The position numbers and the translations under genes were made by a program. A stretch of 64,000 nucleotides of DNA, taken from Seongchinamella sediminis. Lineage in GTDB: Bacteria; Pseudomonadota; Gammaproteobacteria; Pseudomonadales; Halieaceae. Positions 42,460 to 51,616 of the stretch are shown here, piece by piece (the first letter of the stretch is position 1; every line of letters begins with the position of its first letter). Below the pieces are notes generated by a model. It worked only from the letters and a program-made list of their open reading frames with translations. It had not been told where the DNA came from and made no database searches. Location: positions 1 through 64,000 of the forward strand of contig NZ_QRAN01000007.1 of assembly GCF_003457605.1 (NCBI RefSeq), given 5' to 3'.

Positions 42460-42650
42460 AAGGTGAATTGCGCCACAGGCGCAAGAGAGGGTGCCCTGGG
42501 GTACAAGGTGAATTGCGCCACAGGCGCAAGAGAGGGTGCCCTGGGGTACAAGGTGAATTGCGCCACAGGCGCAAGAGAGGGTGCCCTGGGGTACAAGGTG
42601 AATTGCGCCACAGGCGCAAGAGAGGGTGCCCTGGGGTACGCCGGAATGAC
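42460..42650. repeat. Four exact 45-bp tandem units inside a dispersed-palindrome scaffold
   Basis: Units start at 42460, 42505, 42550 and 42595. Each runs AAGGTGAATTGCGCCACAGG to CCCTGGGGTAC and holds a small hairpin (GCGCCACAGGCGC). The array is bounded by ATTCCGGCATCC on the left and GCCGGAATGAC at 42640-42650 on the right, which are palindrome arms of the dispersed family. Two 91%-similar units lie inverted at 47614-47703. The whole 42358-42659 gap holds no gene. Confidence 0.95.
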
Positions 42651-42659
42651 GACGGTGGC

Positions 42660-43118
42660 TCAGGCTTCGGTTTCCGCTTTGCGCAGTTCGCGGGCGGCCT
42701 TGTCCAGCACGCCGTTGATGTACTTGTGGCTCTCGCTGGCGCCGAACTTCTTGGCCAGGGCGACTTCCTCGTTGATCACCACCTTGTAGGGCACGTCGAT
42801 GCGCTCTTTCAGCTCAAAGGTGCCCATACGCAGCAAGGTGCGCTCAATCGGGTCCAGGTCATCGATGTCGCGGTCCAGCAGGGGCTGGAAAATGGCCTCC
42901 AGTTCGTCCACGCAGCTCGGCACGCCGTGCAGCAGGGCCTGGAAATACTCGAGGTCGACGTGGGCGAAGTCGTATTCGGTGCGGAACTCCGCCTCGATGT
43001 CATTCAGCGGCGAGTCGGCCATCAGCCACTGATACAGCGCCTGCATGCCGTAGTGACGCGCCTTGCGGCGCTCCGCCGCCAGCGTGTTATGGGGCTTGTT
43101 GGGGGCCTGTTTGCTCAT
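42660..43118 (-). CDS. nusB: Transcription antitermination protein NusB
   Basis: NusB joins NusE (S10) at boxA in rRNA antitermination. The 152-residue all-helical protein begins ERRKARHYGMQALYQWLM and has LLRMGTFELKERIDVPYKVV and NEEVALAKKFGASESHKYIN near the C-terminus, both diagnostic. It lies 14 bp after ribH, the conserved position. Confidence 0.97.
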   Translation of the reverse strand: MSKQAPNKPHNTLAAERRKARHYGMQALYQWLMADSPLNDIEAEFRTEYDFAHVDLEYFQALLHGVPSCVDELEAIFQPLLDRDIDDLDPIERTLLRMGTFELKERIDVPYKVVINEEVALAKKFGASESHKYINGVLDKAARELRKAETEA

Positions 43119-43132
43119 TTATTGCGTCCTGA

Positions 43133-43606
43133 TCAGTCCAGCTTGTTCATCAGGCTGACCATCTCCAGGGCCGACATGGCGGCTTCCTCGCCCTTGTTGC
43201 CGGCCTTGGTGCCCGAGCGCTCCACCGCCTGCTCGATGGTATCCACGGTCAGCACGCCAAAGGCGGTGGGCACGCCGTACTCCATGCTCACCATGGCCAG
43301 GCCCTTGGTGCACTCGCCCGCCACGTACTCAAAGTGAGGCGTGCCACCGCGAATCACCGCGCCCAGGGCGATGATGGCGTCGACATCGCCTTTGGCAGCG
43401 ACTTTCTTGCACACCAGCGGGATCTCAAACGCACCCGGTGCGCGCACAATCGTGATCTGGCTTTTGCTGACGCCGTGCCGGCGCAGGCAATCGATGGCGC
43501 CCTCCAGCAGGTGCTCAACGACGAAGCTGTTCCAGCGGCCGACCACGATGGTGTAGTTGCCCTTGCCGCCAGTGAAGTCGCCTTCGATGGTTTTGATGTC
43601 AGTCAT
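43133..43606 (-). CDS. ribH: 6,7-Dimethyl-8-ribityllumazine synthase
   Basis: RibH condenses 5-amino-6-ribitylaminouracil with dihydroxybutanone phosphate. The 157-residue protein has [18 protein letters not shown] (substrate Phe/Trp position near residue 25), [14 protein letters not shown], and [20 protein letters not shown] with the catalytic His. It is the penultimate enzyme of riboflavin synthesis and forms an oligomeric shell. It is separated from ribB by a repeat-bearing gap of 133 bp. Confidence 0.97.
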   Translation of the reverse strand: MTDIKTIEGDFTGGKGNYTIVVGRWNSFVVEHLLEGAIDCLRRHGVSKSQITIVRAPGAFEIPLVCKKVAAKGDVDAIIALGAVIRGGTPHFEYVAGECTKGLAMVSMEYGVPTAFGVLTVDTIEQAVERSGTKAGNKGEEAAMSALEMVSLMNKLD

Positions 43607-43689
43607 GTTCTTGTTTCCTTACATTCTCGTCACCACCGCGCTGGCGGTATTCTGCCATTGCGGGGGCCCGTTACTGATTCTGTGTCGCT

Positions 43690-43729
43690 GGATTCCGGAA
43701 CGCCGGACCTCCACTTGCGCGGGAATGAC
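43690..43729. repeat. Degenerate dispersed palindrome between ribB and ribH
   Basis: GGATTCCGGAACGCCGGACC continues to GCGCGGGAATGAC. The arms are those of the dispersed family with an imperfect central part. It lies in the 133-bp gap between ribB and ribH on the operon transcript. Confidence 0.8.
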
Positions 43730-43739
43730 GACTGCGGGC

Positions 43740-44849
43740 TCAATCCTCTGGATTTACGAAATCCAGCACTTCGAGGTCAAAGCCGGAAATCGCATTGTAC
43801 TTGATCGGCGCGCCCATCAAATGAATTTTTCCCACCCCCAGGTCGCGCAATATCTGCGAGCCCAGGCCCACCGTGGTGTAGGTGTCGGGCGCGGCATGCG
43901 CCTCCGCCGGGGCTGCGCCCAGCGCCAGGTCGATGCTGGCCAGTATCTGCTCCGGGCCCTCATCCCGCGCCAGCAGTACAATCACCCCCCGCTCGGCCTC
44001 CGCGAGCTTGCGCAGGCAACGGCTCATGCTCCAGCTGGGCAGGCCGTCCACTTCACTGTTCACCATATCCCGCAGAGCGGACTGCACATGCACCCGCACC
44101 AGAGTGGGCTGGTCGGCGGTGATGGTGCCGCGCGACAGGGCAATGTGCACATCGCCCTCGTTCTGGTCGCGATAGGCGGTCAGCTGGAATTCGCCGTAGG
44201 CGGTGTCGATGCTGCCCTCGCGCACCCGGCGAATGGTCCGCTCGTTGACCAGCCGGAAGTGGATCAGGTCGGCGATGGTGCCGATTTTCAGGCCGTTGCC
44301 AGCGGCAAACTCGGCCAGCGCGGGGCCATCGGCGAGGGTACCCTCCGGGGTCAGGATATCGGCAATTACCGCCGCCGGCAGCAGGCCGGCGAGGCGCGCG
44401 TAATCACTGGCCGCCTCGGTGTGGCCGGCACGGGTCAACACGCCCCCGGGCATCGCCGTCAGCGGGAATATGTGGCCCGGCTGGACAATATCCGCCGGCA
44501 CCGCGTGCGGCGCCACCGCCGCCTGCACGGTATGGGCGCGGTCGGCGGCAGAGATGCCGGTATCAATACCCACCGCCGCCTCAATCGACAGGGTGAAGTT
44601 GGATTTCTCCCCCATGGCGCCGTCTACCATCGGCGGCAGGTCCAGCTGGCGGCAGCGCTCCTCGGTGAGGGTCAGGCAGACCAGCCCCCGCGCCTGGCGG
44701 GCCATAAAGTTGACGTGCTTGGCGTCGCAGTGCTCGGCGGCGACCATGACCACGCCCTCGTTATGGCTGTCGGCATCGTCGTCCACCAGCACCACCATGC
44801 GGCCCTGGCGGAGGTCTGAGATTAATTCGTCTACTGTGTTTACTTGCAT
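43740..44849 (-). CDS. ribB: 3,4-Dihydroxy-2-butanone-4-phosphate synthase with degenerate GTP cyclohydrolase II-like domain
   Basis: The N-terminal 200 residues are a DHBP synthase: LVDDDADSHNEGVVMVAAEH (metal/substrate loop; the usual DDEDRENEGD appears as DDDADSHNEGV), GHIFPLTA, RAGHTEAASDYARLAGL and AVIADILTPEGTLA. The C-terminal 165 residues resemble GTP cyclohydrolase II in layout but lack the C-x-CDCG zinc cluster and the RGIG-type motif. This fits the RibBX-type variant known in Proteobacteria. The altered DHBP loop (DSHNEG versus DRENEG) deserves attention. A separate RibA is encoded at 37634. Confidence 0.9.
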   Translation of the reverse strand: MQVNTVDELISDLRQGRMVVLVDDDADSHNEGVVMVAAEHCDAKHVNFMARQARGLVCLTLTEERCRQLDLPPMVDGAMGEKSNFTLSIEAAVGIDTGISAADRAHTVQAAVAPHAVPADIVQPGHIFPLTAMPGGVLTRAGHTEAASDYARLAGLLPAAVIADILTPEGTLADGPALAEFAAGNGLKIGTIADLIHFRLVNERTIRRVREGSIDTAYGEFQLTAYRDQNEGDVHIALSRGTITADQPTLVRVHVQSALRDMVNSEVDGLPSWSMSRCLRKLAEAERGVIVLLARDEGPEQILASIDLALGAAPAEAHAAPDTYTTVGLGSQILRDLGVGKIHLMGAPIKYNAISGFDLEVLDFVNPED

Positions 44850-44893
44850 TCTGTATGGTCCAGGGCTTTCGTCAGCCCGCCGTAGTCTCCTCG

Positions 44894-45023
44894 GCGCAGG
44901 CCGGGGTCTTCATCTATCCGGCATCGTCATCCTGGCGCAGGCCGGGATCCATCACTCGTTTGAGTTCATTCCACTCCTACAGTGGATCCCGATACGTCGG
45001 ACCGCGGCGTTCGCCGGGATGAC
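44894..45023. repeat. Dispersed palindromes between ribE and ribB
   Basis: A partial unit at 44894, a unit GTCATCCTGGCGCAGGCCGG (44926-44950) and a larger one from GGATCCCGATACGTCGGACC to GCCGGGATGAC (44984-45023) fill most of the 188-bp gap. The last is closely similar to the unit in the protease gene at 39057. No FMN riboswitch features were found here. Confidence 0.9.
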
Positions 45024-45037
45024 GGAATCACCGTGAG

Positions 45038-45694
45038 TCAGGTATAGCCGTTCTCAGTCAATGTCTGCAGGGAAAGTGACCCTGCACCGGGTTTGGCCGC
45101 CGCGTCACCCTGCATCAGGCGCTCCAGGTAGCGGGCAATGACGTCCACTTCCAGGTTCACCCTGGTACCGGGCTTGTAGTCAGCAAACACGGTTTCGGCC
45201 ATGGTCTGGGGAATAATGTTCAGCTCAAACTCGGCGCCGTTCACCGCGTTTACCGTCAGGCTGGTGCCGTCCACGGTAATACTGCCCTTGTGGGCGATAT
45301 ACTTTGCCAGCTCGTCCGGCGCCCGCAGTACGAAACGCCAGGAGCGAGCGTCCTCGTGCAGGCTGACCACTTCGCCCACGCCGTCAACATGGCCGGACAC
45401 GATGTGCCCGCCGAGGCGGCTGGCCGGCGTCAGGGCTTTTTCCAGGTTGACCCGGGCGCCGGTTTTCAGCCCGCCCAGGGTGGTGAAATTCAAGGTTTCC
45501 ACCGATACGTCAGCCCAGTAGCCGTCGCCGGGCAGCTCGATGACCGTCAGGCAGGCGCCGTTGGCGGCAATACTGTCGCCCAGCGCCACGTCGCCCAGGT
45601 CCAGCTTGCCGGTATTGATGCGCAGGCGCAGGTCACCCCCGGAGGGTTCCATGGCGGCGATCTCGCCGACTGCCTGAATAATGCCTGTAAACAT
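45038..45694 (-). CDS. ribE: Riboflavin synthase, alpha subunit
   Basis: The enzyme dismutates two lumazine molecules to riboflavin. The 218-residue protein shows the two lumazine-binding half domains: MFTGIIQAVGEIAAMEPSGG, then SIAANGACLTVIEL and a second IVSGHVDGVGEVVSLHED with SITVDGTSLTVNAV. It carries gene symbol ribE in E. coli nomenclature (ribC in some species). It follows ribD by 52 bp. Confidence 0.97.
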   Translation of the reverse strand: MFTGIIQAVGEIAAMEPSGGDLRLRINTGKLDLGDVALGDSIAANGACLTVIELPGDGYWADVSVETLNFTTLGGLKTGARVNLEKALTPASRLGGHIVSGHVDGVGEVVSLHEDARSWRFVLRAPDELAKYIAHKGSITVDGTSLTVNAVNGAEFELNIIPQTMAETVFADYKPGTRVNLEVDVIARYLERLMQGDAAAKPGAGSLSLQTLTENGYT

Positions 45695-45746
45695 AAGCTG
45701 CCTTTGTTGCTAATCCGACGCTGCCGGATTTCCGGATGCGTTCTAC

Positions 45747-46868
45747 TCAGCCGCGGTACCGCGGGATGGCGGTAATCCGCCAGTCCTCGCCGACCCTGCG
45801 CATGTCCGCAATCGCCAGCGGCACCTTGTCGGCCATGCGCTCCAGCGGCAGCTCCAGTAGCGGCCGCGCGGCGCTGCCCATCAGCACCGGCGCCATGTAG
45901 ACGATTATCTCGTCCAGCAGGCCGGCCTGCAGGAACGCCCCTGCCAGACGGGGGCCGCATTCTACCAGAATTTCGTTGCTTTGCCGCGCGCCCAGTTCAG
46001 CCAGCAACGCGGCCAGGTCAAGGCCCGCCGCGCCCCGCTGCAGGGCCAGCTGCTCCGCGCCAGCGGCGGCGATGTCGGTGGAAGCCGGCAGTGCCGCATC
46101 GCGGCACAGCAGGGTGGGCGCCGAGCGGTCCAGCACCTTCGCCCCCGGCGGGGTCTGCAGGCGGGAATCCAGCACCACTCGCAGCGGCTGCTTCTGGCTG
46201 GCCAGTGCCGCTTCTGCCGGCGGCAGGTCAAGCTCACCAGCACGCACTGTCAGCGAGCAGTCGTCGGCCAGTATGGTGCCGATGCCGGTAACCAGCGCGC
46301 AACTCATCGCCCGCAGGCGCTGCACGTCGGCCCGGGCCGCGGGGCCGGTTATCCACTGGCTCTCGCCGGATGCCATGGCGGTGCGGCCATCCAGCGACAT
46401 GGCCAGCTTGGCCCGCACCCGGCCCCGGCCACGGCTCATCCGGGCGATAAACCCGGGAATCACCCTGCCCGCGTCGGCGGCCAGCAAACCCACCTCGACC
46501 TGCAGCCCGGCGGCGCGCAGTTTTGCCAGCCCGGCGCCCGCCACCTGTGGATTGGGGTCCTCCATCGCCACCACCACCCGGCTCACCCCGGCGGCCACCA
46601 GGGCATCGGCGCAGGGGCCGGTTTTGCCGGTATGGGAGCAGGGCTCCAGGGTGACGTAGGCCGTCGCACCCTGCGCATCACCCGCCGCCTGCAGCGCCTC
46701 GATCTCGGCATGGTTGCCCCCGGCGGGCCGGGTGAAGCCCTCGCCGATCACCTGGCCGTCGCGCACCAGCACGCAGCCCACATGGGGATTGGGCATGGCG
46801 GAATACTGGCCCCGGCGCGCCAGTTGCAGAGCGCGGGCCATCATCCGGGTATCGAGCTCGGTAGGCAT
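45747..46868 (-). CDS. ribD: Bifunctional diaminohydroxyphosphoribosylaminopyrimidine deaminase / reductase
   Basis: RibD performs the second and third steps of riboflavin synthesis. The 373-residue protein has a CMP-deaminase-type zinc domain: NHAEIEALQAAG (His/Glu), then LEPCSHTGKTGPCADAL (two Cys). A DHFR-like reductase domain begins near residue 150 (VRAKLAMSLDGRTAMASGES, with CGPRLAGAFLQAGLLDEI). It lies nine bases after nrdR and heads the rib genes. Confidence 0.97.
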   Translation of the reverse strand: MPTELDTRMMARALQLARRGQYSAMPNPHVGCVLVRDGQVIGEGFTRPAGGNHAEIEALQAAGDAQGATAYVTLEPCSHTGKTGPCADALVAAGVSRVVVAMEDPNPQVAGAGLAKLRAAGLQVEVGLLAADAGRVIPGFIARMSRGRGRVRAKLAMSLDGRTAMASGESQWITGPAARADVQRLRAMSCALVTGIGTILADDCSLTVRAGELDLPPAEAALASQKQPLRVVLDSRLQTPPGAKVLDRSAPTLLCRDAALPASTDIAAAGAEQLALQRGAAGLDLAALLAELGARQSNEILVECGPRLAGAFLQAGLLDEIIVYMAPVLMGSAARPLLELPLERMADKVPLAIADMRRVGEDWRITAIPRYRG

Positions 46869-46877
46869 GGACAGGGC

Positions 46878-47342
46878 TCAGTCTGACCGGGGTTCGGATT
46901 CCAGCAGTTCGATGGCGTCCCGGAACTCGGAGATATCCTCGAAGCTGCGATACACCGAGGCAAAGCGCACGTAGGCCACCTTGTCCAGCTTCTTCAGGTT
47001 GTCGATCACCAGCTCGCCGAGAAACGCGGACTGCAGCTCGCGCTCGCCGGTAGCCCGCAGGGCGTTCTTGATCTTGTTGATCACCGCCTCGATGTCCTCG
47101 GTGGAGACCGGGCGCTTCTCCAGGGCGCGGGTAAAGCCGGCGCGCAGCTTTTCCTCGTTGAACGGCTCCCGGGTACCGTCCTGCTTGATAATGCGCGGCA
47201 TCACCAGTTCCGCCACCTCGTAGGTGGTAAAGCGCTCGCTGCAACTCAGGCACTGACGGCGGCGGCGCACCTGGTCCCCCTCGGCAACGAGCCGCGAATC
47301 GATCACCTTGGTATCCTCGGCGGCGCAGAATGGGCAGTGCAT
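46878..47342 (-). CDS. nrdR: Transcriptional repressor NrdR
   Basis: NrdR senses ATP/dATP and represses ribonucleotide reductase genes. The 154-residue protein has the zinc ribbon [11 protein letters not shown] and [16 protein letters not shown], followed by an ATP-cone ([20 protein letters not shown]). It stands before ribD, as is usual. A 387-bp repeat-bearing gap separates it from glyA upstream. Confidence 0.97.
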   Translation of the reverse strand: MHCPFCAAEDTKVIDSRLVAEGDQVRRRRQCLSCSERFTTYEVAELVMPRIIKQDGTREPFNEEKLRAGFTRALEKRPVSTEDIEAVINKIKNALRATGERELQSAFLGELVIDNLKKLDKVAYVRFASVYRSFEDISEFRDAIELLESEPRSD

Positions 47343-47453
47343 GGTCAGTTCTCTTTGGCTAAGTTGCTGAACTTTAACATGATTTGGGGGTGGCTACGCC
47401 AGTGGCAGGAAAGCGTAGATGCCAGATTGGTAATGGGCGGAAGTCTGGTGGAT

Positions 47454-47716
47454 GGATCCCGGCGTGCCCTGGGGCACGCCGGGATGACTATAAAAACCGA
47501 GAGAGCCCATGGTGCTTCCAGCATGTCAAACCCTCATGGAACGTCACCCCGGCGAAAGCCGGGGTCCATAGACTGAAAGAGGCCGCTCGCGCGACCTTTT
47601 ATGGATTCCGGCTTACCCCAGGGCACCTTCTCTTGCGCTTGCAGCGCAATTCACCTTGTACCCCAGGGCACCTTCTCTTGCGCTTGCAGCGCAATTCACC
47701 TTGTCCGCGGAATAAC
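47454..47716. repeat. Repeat cluster filling the glyA-nrdR gap
   Basis: The 387-bp gap 47343-47729 has no gene. It holds a near-perfect palindrome at 47454-47488 (GGATCCCGGCGTGCCCTGGG into its mirror). A GTCACCCCGGCGAAAGCCGG unit follows at 47543-47567. Two 45-bp units at 47614-47658 and 47659-47703 are the inverted, 41-of-45-base match of the array at 42460. The outer arms ATTCCGGC and CCGCGGAATAAC border the pair. Confidence 0.93.
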
Positions 47717-47729
47717 GAAGCTGGGTGAG

Positions 47730-48992
47730 CTATTTATAAACCGGGAAACGGGCGCAGATCTCCAGCACCTTGCCCTTCACCTCGGCAATCACCTCCGCGG
47801 AATTACCCTGCTCCAGCGACTCCAGCACGTCGCACATCCAGTGGGTCAGCTGCACGGTTTCTTGCTCGCCAAAGCCGCGGGTGGTGATGGCCGGGGTGCC
47901 GACCCGCAGTCCCGAGGTAATAAAGGGAGAGCGCGGGTCATTGGGTACGGCGTTCTTGTTCACCGTGATGTTGGCCTCGCCCAGGGCGGCGTCGGCGTCC
48001 TTGCCGGTGTAGGGCTTGCCGATCAGGTCCACCAGCATCAGGTGGTTCTCGGTGCCGCCAGAGACGATGTTGATGCCGCGTTCGATAAAGGTGGCGGCCA
48101 TGGCCTTGGCGTTCTTCACGACCTGCTTCTGGTACTCGGCGAACTCGGGGCTGGCGGCTTCCTTGAAGGATACCGCCTTGGCGGCGATCACGTGCATCAG
48201 CGGGCCGCCCTGGCCGCCCGGGAACACGGCGGAGTTGAACTTCTTCTCCAGTTCCTCGTTGGCCCGGGCCAGGATGATGCCGCCGCGGGGGCCGCGCAGG
48301 GTCTTGTGGGTGGTGGAGGTCACCACGTCGGCGTAGGGCACCGGGTTGGGGTAGACGCCCGCGGCCACCAGGCCGGCCACGTGGGCCATGTCCACCATCA
48401 GGTAGGCGTCGACCTTGTCGGCGATCTCGCGGAAGCGGGCCCAGTCCATGACCTGGGAGTAGGCGGAAAAACCGGCGATGATCATCTTCGGCTTGTGCTC
48501 CAGGGCCAGGGCTTCCACCTGGTCGTAGTCCACCACACCGGTGTCCGGGTTCAGGCCGTACTGCACGGCGTGGTAGGTCTTGCCGGAGAAGTTGGGCTTG
48601 GCGCCGTGGGTGAGGTGGCCGCCGTCGGCCAGGCTCATACCGAGAATGGTGTCGTGGGGCTGCAGCAGGGCCAGGAACACGGCGGCGTTGGCCTGGGAGC
48701 CGGAGTGGGGCTGGACGTTGGCGTAGTCGGCGCCGAACAGGGCCTTGACCCGCTCGATGGCCAGGTCCTCGGCCTTGTCCACGTACTCGCAGCCGCCGTA
48801 GTAGCGCTTGCCGGGGTAGCCCTCGGCGTATTTATTGGTCAGCACGGTACCCTGTGCCTGCATCACCCGGGGGCTGGTGTAGTTCTCGGAGGCAATCAGC
48901 TCGATGTGCTCCTCCTGGCGGCGCTCTTCCTCGGCAATGGCGGAGAATATCTCGTCGTCGAATCCCTTGATGGTCATGTTGTTGTCAAACAT
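47730..48992 (-). CDS. glyA: Serine hydroxymethyltransferase
   Basis: GlyA interconverts serine and glycine, charging tetrahydrofolate with one-carbon units. The 420-residue PLP enzyme has [38 protein letters not shown], and the Schiff-base Lys in [15 protein letters not shown] (near residue 229). GGGAG precedes ATG 48992 by six bases. glyA-nrdR-rib is the conserved order. It is divergent from the ATP-grasp operon. Confidence 0.98.
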   Translation of the reverse strand: MFDNNMTIKGFDDEIFSAIAEEERRQEEHIELIASENYTSPRVMQAQGTVLTNKYAEGYPGKRYYGGCEYVDKAEDLAIERVKALFGADYANVQPHSGSQANAAVFLALLQPHDTILGMSLADGGHLTHGAKPNFSGKTYHAVQYGLNPDTGVVDYDQVEALALEHKPKMIIAGFSAYSQVMDWARFREIADKVDAYLMVDMAHVAGLVAAGVYPNPVPYADVVTSTTHKTLRGPRGGIILARANEELEKKFNSAVFPGGQGGPLMHVIAAKAVSFKEAASPEFAEYQKQVVKNAKAMAATFIERGINIVSGGTENHLMLVDLIGKPYTGKDADAALGEANITVNKNAVPNDPRSPFITSGLRVGTPAITTRGFGEQETVQLTHWMCDVLESLEQGNSAEVIAEVKGKVLEICARFPVYK

Positions 48993-49088
48993 GCGGTGCT
49001 CCCGGCGTGCGTGGGCCCTTTCCTGTGACGGGCCCCGGTTGGAAAGCCGGGCATTTTACAGAAAAAGGGGCAGGGGCAGAAGAGCGCA

Positions 49089-49117
49089 TTGCAGGCCTGA
49101 CGCTTATCGGCTATACC
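49089..49117 (+). promoter_or_regulatory. Sigma-70 promoter for the ATP-grasp/transglutaminase operon
   Basis: TTGCAG (49089-49094), a 17-bp spacer and TATACC (49112-49117) lie 71 bp before the first gene's ATG at 49189. Both hexamers match consensus at four positions, and spacing is ideal. No other pair of this quality was seen between the divergent glyA and the operon. Confidence 0.5.
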
Positions 49118-49188
49118 CTTAACCAGGGCACAATGTTTGCAAGGCCAACAGGGCAATGGGATATCGCCGCGGACTACCCAGGGGGCAC

Positions 49189-50637
49189 ATGAATAACAGC
49201 TGGCAGGCCTACGACACCGGGCCATTCTACGATGAACTGATCACCGCGGCGGGCAAGCCGCGGGTCGTGGCGCGGCGGGCGGTCAACCTGCTGCAGTCGC
49301 TGTCGGAAGAGGAGATGTCCGCCCGGCGCACCGCCGCGGAACTCGCCATCAACGACATGGGCGTCTCGTTCACGGTGTATTCCGAGGGAGAAAATATCGA
49401 CCGCGCCTGGCCCTTCGACATCATCCCGCGGATCATCAAAAGCAGCGACTGGGCCAAGGTCAGCAGGGGCCTGGCCCAGCGCACCCGCGCCCTCAACTGC
49501 TTTATCGACGATGTCTACAACAAGCAGAGGATCCTCAAGGACGGCATCGTACCCGCGGAAACGGTGCTTGAATCCGGCAACTATAAAGCCCAGTGCGCCG
49601 GCATGTCGCCGCTCTATGGTGCCTGGGCCCACATTTGCGGCACCGACCTGGTGCGCGACAAGGACGGCAAGTTCTACGTGCTGGAAGACAACCTGCGGGT
49701 CCCCTCCGGGGTGTCCTACATGCTGGAGAACCGGGAAATCACCAAGCGGGTGCTGCCGGAACTGTTCGAAAATTACAGCATCCAGCCGGTGGACGACTAC
49801 CCTTCACGCCTGCACGCGACCCTGGCGGCCCTGTCCCCGCGCAAAACGCGCCGCCCCTGCATCGTGGTCCTCACCCCCGGCATCTACAACGCCGCCTACT
49901 TCGAGCACTCGTTCCTGGCCCGGGGGATGGGCGCGGAGCTGGTGGAGGGTCCGGACCTGTTCGTCGACGACGACGAATGCCTGTATATGCGCACCGTGGA
50001 CGGCGCCGAGCGGGTGGACGTGGTGTACCGGCGCATCGACGACGACTTCCTCGACCCGGAAGTATTCAACCCGGATTCCATGCTCGGCGTACCCGGCATC
50101 ATGCGCGCCTGGAAAGCGGGCAACGTGGCCATCGCCAATGCCCCGGGCTCGGGGGTGGCGGACGACAAGGTGGTCTACGCCTTCGTCCCCGACATGATTC
50201 GCTATTACCTGAACGAGAAGCCGGCCATCGCCAGCGTCAAGACCTACCTGTGTATGCACGACCAGGACCGCGAGTACGTGCTCAACAACCTGGACAAACT
50301 GGTGGTCAAGCCGGCCAACGAGTCCGGCGGCTACGGCCTGCTGGTCGGCCCCCACGCCAGCAAAGCCAAACGCCAGCAATTTGCCCGGCTGATCGAGGCC
50401 AACCCGCGCAATTACATCGCCCAGCCCACCCTGTCCCTGTCCACGGCGCCCACCTACGCCAACGACCGGGTCGAGCCCCGGCACCTGGACCTGCGGCCCT
50501 TTATCCTCTCCGCCAGGGACACCTGGGTCACCCCCGGCGGCCTGACCCGGGTGGCCCTGGTGAAGGGCTCGCTGGTGGTGAATTCCTCCCAGGGTGGCGG
50601 CAGCAAGGATACCTGGATCGTGGAGGCGTCGACATGA
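49189..50637 (+). CDS. Circularly permuted type 2 ATP-grasp protein
   Basis: The 482-residue protein belongs to the DUF404/DUF407 family, predicted to be ATP-dependent amide-bond ligases with circularly permuted ATP-grasp domains. Recognisable segments are NDMGVSFTVYSEGENIDR, CGTDLVRDKDGKFYVLEDNL, NREITKRVLPELF, and LVVKPANESGGYGLLVG, where Lys and the Gly-rich loop bind ATP. A final QGGGSKDTWIVEAS is typical. ATG 49189 has GGGGG upstream. It overlaps the alpha-E gene by ATGA. No substrate has been established for this family as far as I know. Confidence 0.92.
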   Translation: MNNSWQAYDTGPFYDELITAAGKPRVVARRAVNLLQSLSEEEMSARRTAAELAINDMGVSFTVYSEGENIDRAWPFDIIPRIIKSSDWAKVSRGLAQRTRALNCFIDDVYNKQRILKDGIVPAETVLESGNYKAQCAGMSPLYGAWAHICGTDLVRDKDGKFYVLEDNLRVPSGVSYMLENREITKRVLPELFENYSIQPVDDYPSRLHATLAALSPRKTRRPCIVVLTPGIYNAAYFEHSFLARGMGAELVEGPDLFVDDDECLYMRTVDGAERVDVVYRRIDDDFLDPEVFNPDSMLGVPGIMRAWKAGNVAIANAPGSGVADDKVVYAFVPDMIRYYLNEKPAIASVKTYLCMHDQDREYVLNNLDKLVVKPANESGGYGLLVGPHASKAKRQQFARLIEANPRNYIAQPTLSLSTAPTYANDRVEPRHLDLRPFILSARDTWVTPGGLTRVALVKGSLVVNSSQGGGSKDTWIVEAST

Positions 50638-51572
50638 GGCTGCTCTCCCGCGTCGCTGAACGCCTGTACTGGATGGCCCGCTACATGGAACGGGCCGAGG
50701 ATACCGCCCGCCTCACCCAGTCCTACAGTCACCTGTATATGGATACCCCCGAGGGGGCCGGCCTGGGCTGGGACCTGCTGGTCGACATCCTCGACGGCCA
50801 GCAGGTCTTCGAGAACCGCTTCCGGGTCTACAACGAGCAGAATGTGCTCAAGTTTCTGATCGCCGACGAGGACAACGTCGGCAGTATCCGCCAGTCGGTC
50901 AAGGCGGCCCGGGAGAACGTGCGCACCACCCGCGACGTATTGCCGGAGGAAGTGTGGGAACACGTCAACGAGCTGTACCTGTACACCCGGGAAAATGCCG
51001 ACACCTCCATCGGGCGGCGCAACCGGCACCGCTTCCTGGACCAGGTTCAGGCCCGCTGCCAGATTGTCGCCGGCCTGGTGCTCACCACCATGTGCCGCGA
51101 CAACGCCTTTCGTTTCATGGCCCTGGGCCACCTGCTGGAGCGGGCAGACATGACGACCCGCGTCATCGATGTCGGCGCCGGCGCCCTGCTGGGCAGTGAG
51201 CGCAGCAACCACGCCATCGACCCGCTGATCTGGGGCAGCCTGCTGCAGAGCCTGTCGGCGATGAGCACCTACCGGCGCAATATCGGGCCGCTGCCGGAGG
51301 CGGGGCACGCGGTGGAGTTCATTTTCAAGGACCCGACCCTGCCCCGCTCCCTGCAGTTCTGCCTCAACAGTATTCGCGGCGAGCTCAAGCAACTGAAAAA
51401 CAATGACCAGGCACTCAAGAGCCTGGAGCGGGCCCGGCGCCGCCTCAAGCGCTTTAACCCCCAGCGGGCCAGCTGGGAGGAACTGCACCAGTTTATCGAC
51501 GATATCCAGCTGGACCTGTACCACCTGGGCGAGAACATCAACCAGAGCTGGTTTCTGGCGGAAACCGCCTAG
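50634..51572 (+). CDS. Alpha-E domain protein
   Basis: The 312-residue all-helical protein begins MRLLSRVAERLYWMARYMER, the signature start of the alpha-E family, with ARENVRTTRDVLPEEVWEHV and FRFMALGHLLERADMTTRVID in the middle. Members always accompany the circularly permuted ATP-grasp proteins and are thought to form part of a ligase complex. The same two domains are fused in one protein at 55037-57607. Its ATG overlaps the ATP-grasp stop codon (ATGA). Confidence 0.92.
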   Translation: MRLLSRVAERLYWMARYMERAEDTARLTQSYSHLYMDTPEGAGLGWDLLVDILDGQQVFENRFRVYNEQNVLKFLIADEDNVGSIRQSVKAARENVRTTRDVLPEEVWEHVNELYLYTRENADTSIGRRNRHRFLDQVQARCQIVAGLVLTTMCRDNAFRFMALGHLLERADMTTRVIDVGAGALLGSERSNHAIDPLIWGSLLQSLSAMSTYRRNIGPLPEAGHAVEFIFKDPTLPRSLQFCLNSIRGELKQLKNNDQALKSLERARRRLKRFNPQRASWEELHQFIDDIQLDLYHLGENINQSWFLAETA

Positions 51573-51616
51573 CCCCAATCACCCCACACGCGTTAGCGCG
51601 GGAGCCGGAACCAGCA

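Noticed and set aside
42460..42639. 45-bp tandem array considered as a CRISPR
   Set aside because: Units abut with no unique spacers, and no cas genes are present.
44850..45037. FMN riboswitch before ribB
   Set aside because: None of the conserved RFN elements (such as AGGGTGAAATTCCC-type blocks) were found; the gap is filled by dispersed palindromes.
47601..49028. Long plus-strand open frame (475 codons) opposite glyA
   Set aside because: It is the antisense shadow of glyA, whose product is certain; the translation is Val/Gly/His-rich with no domain, and it starts in a repeat.
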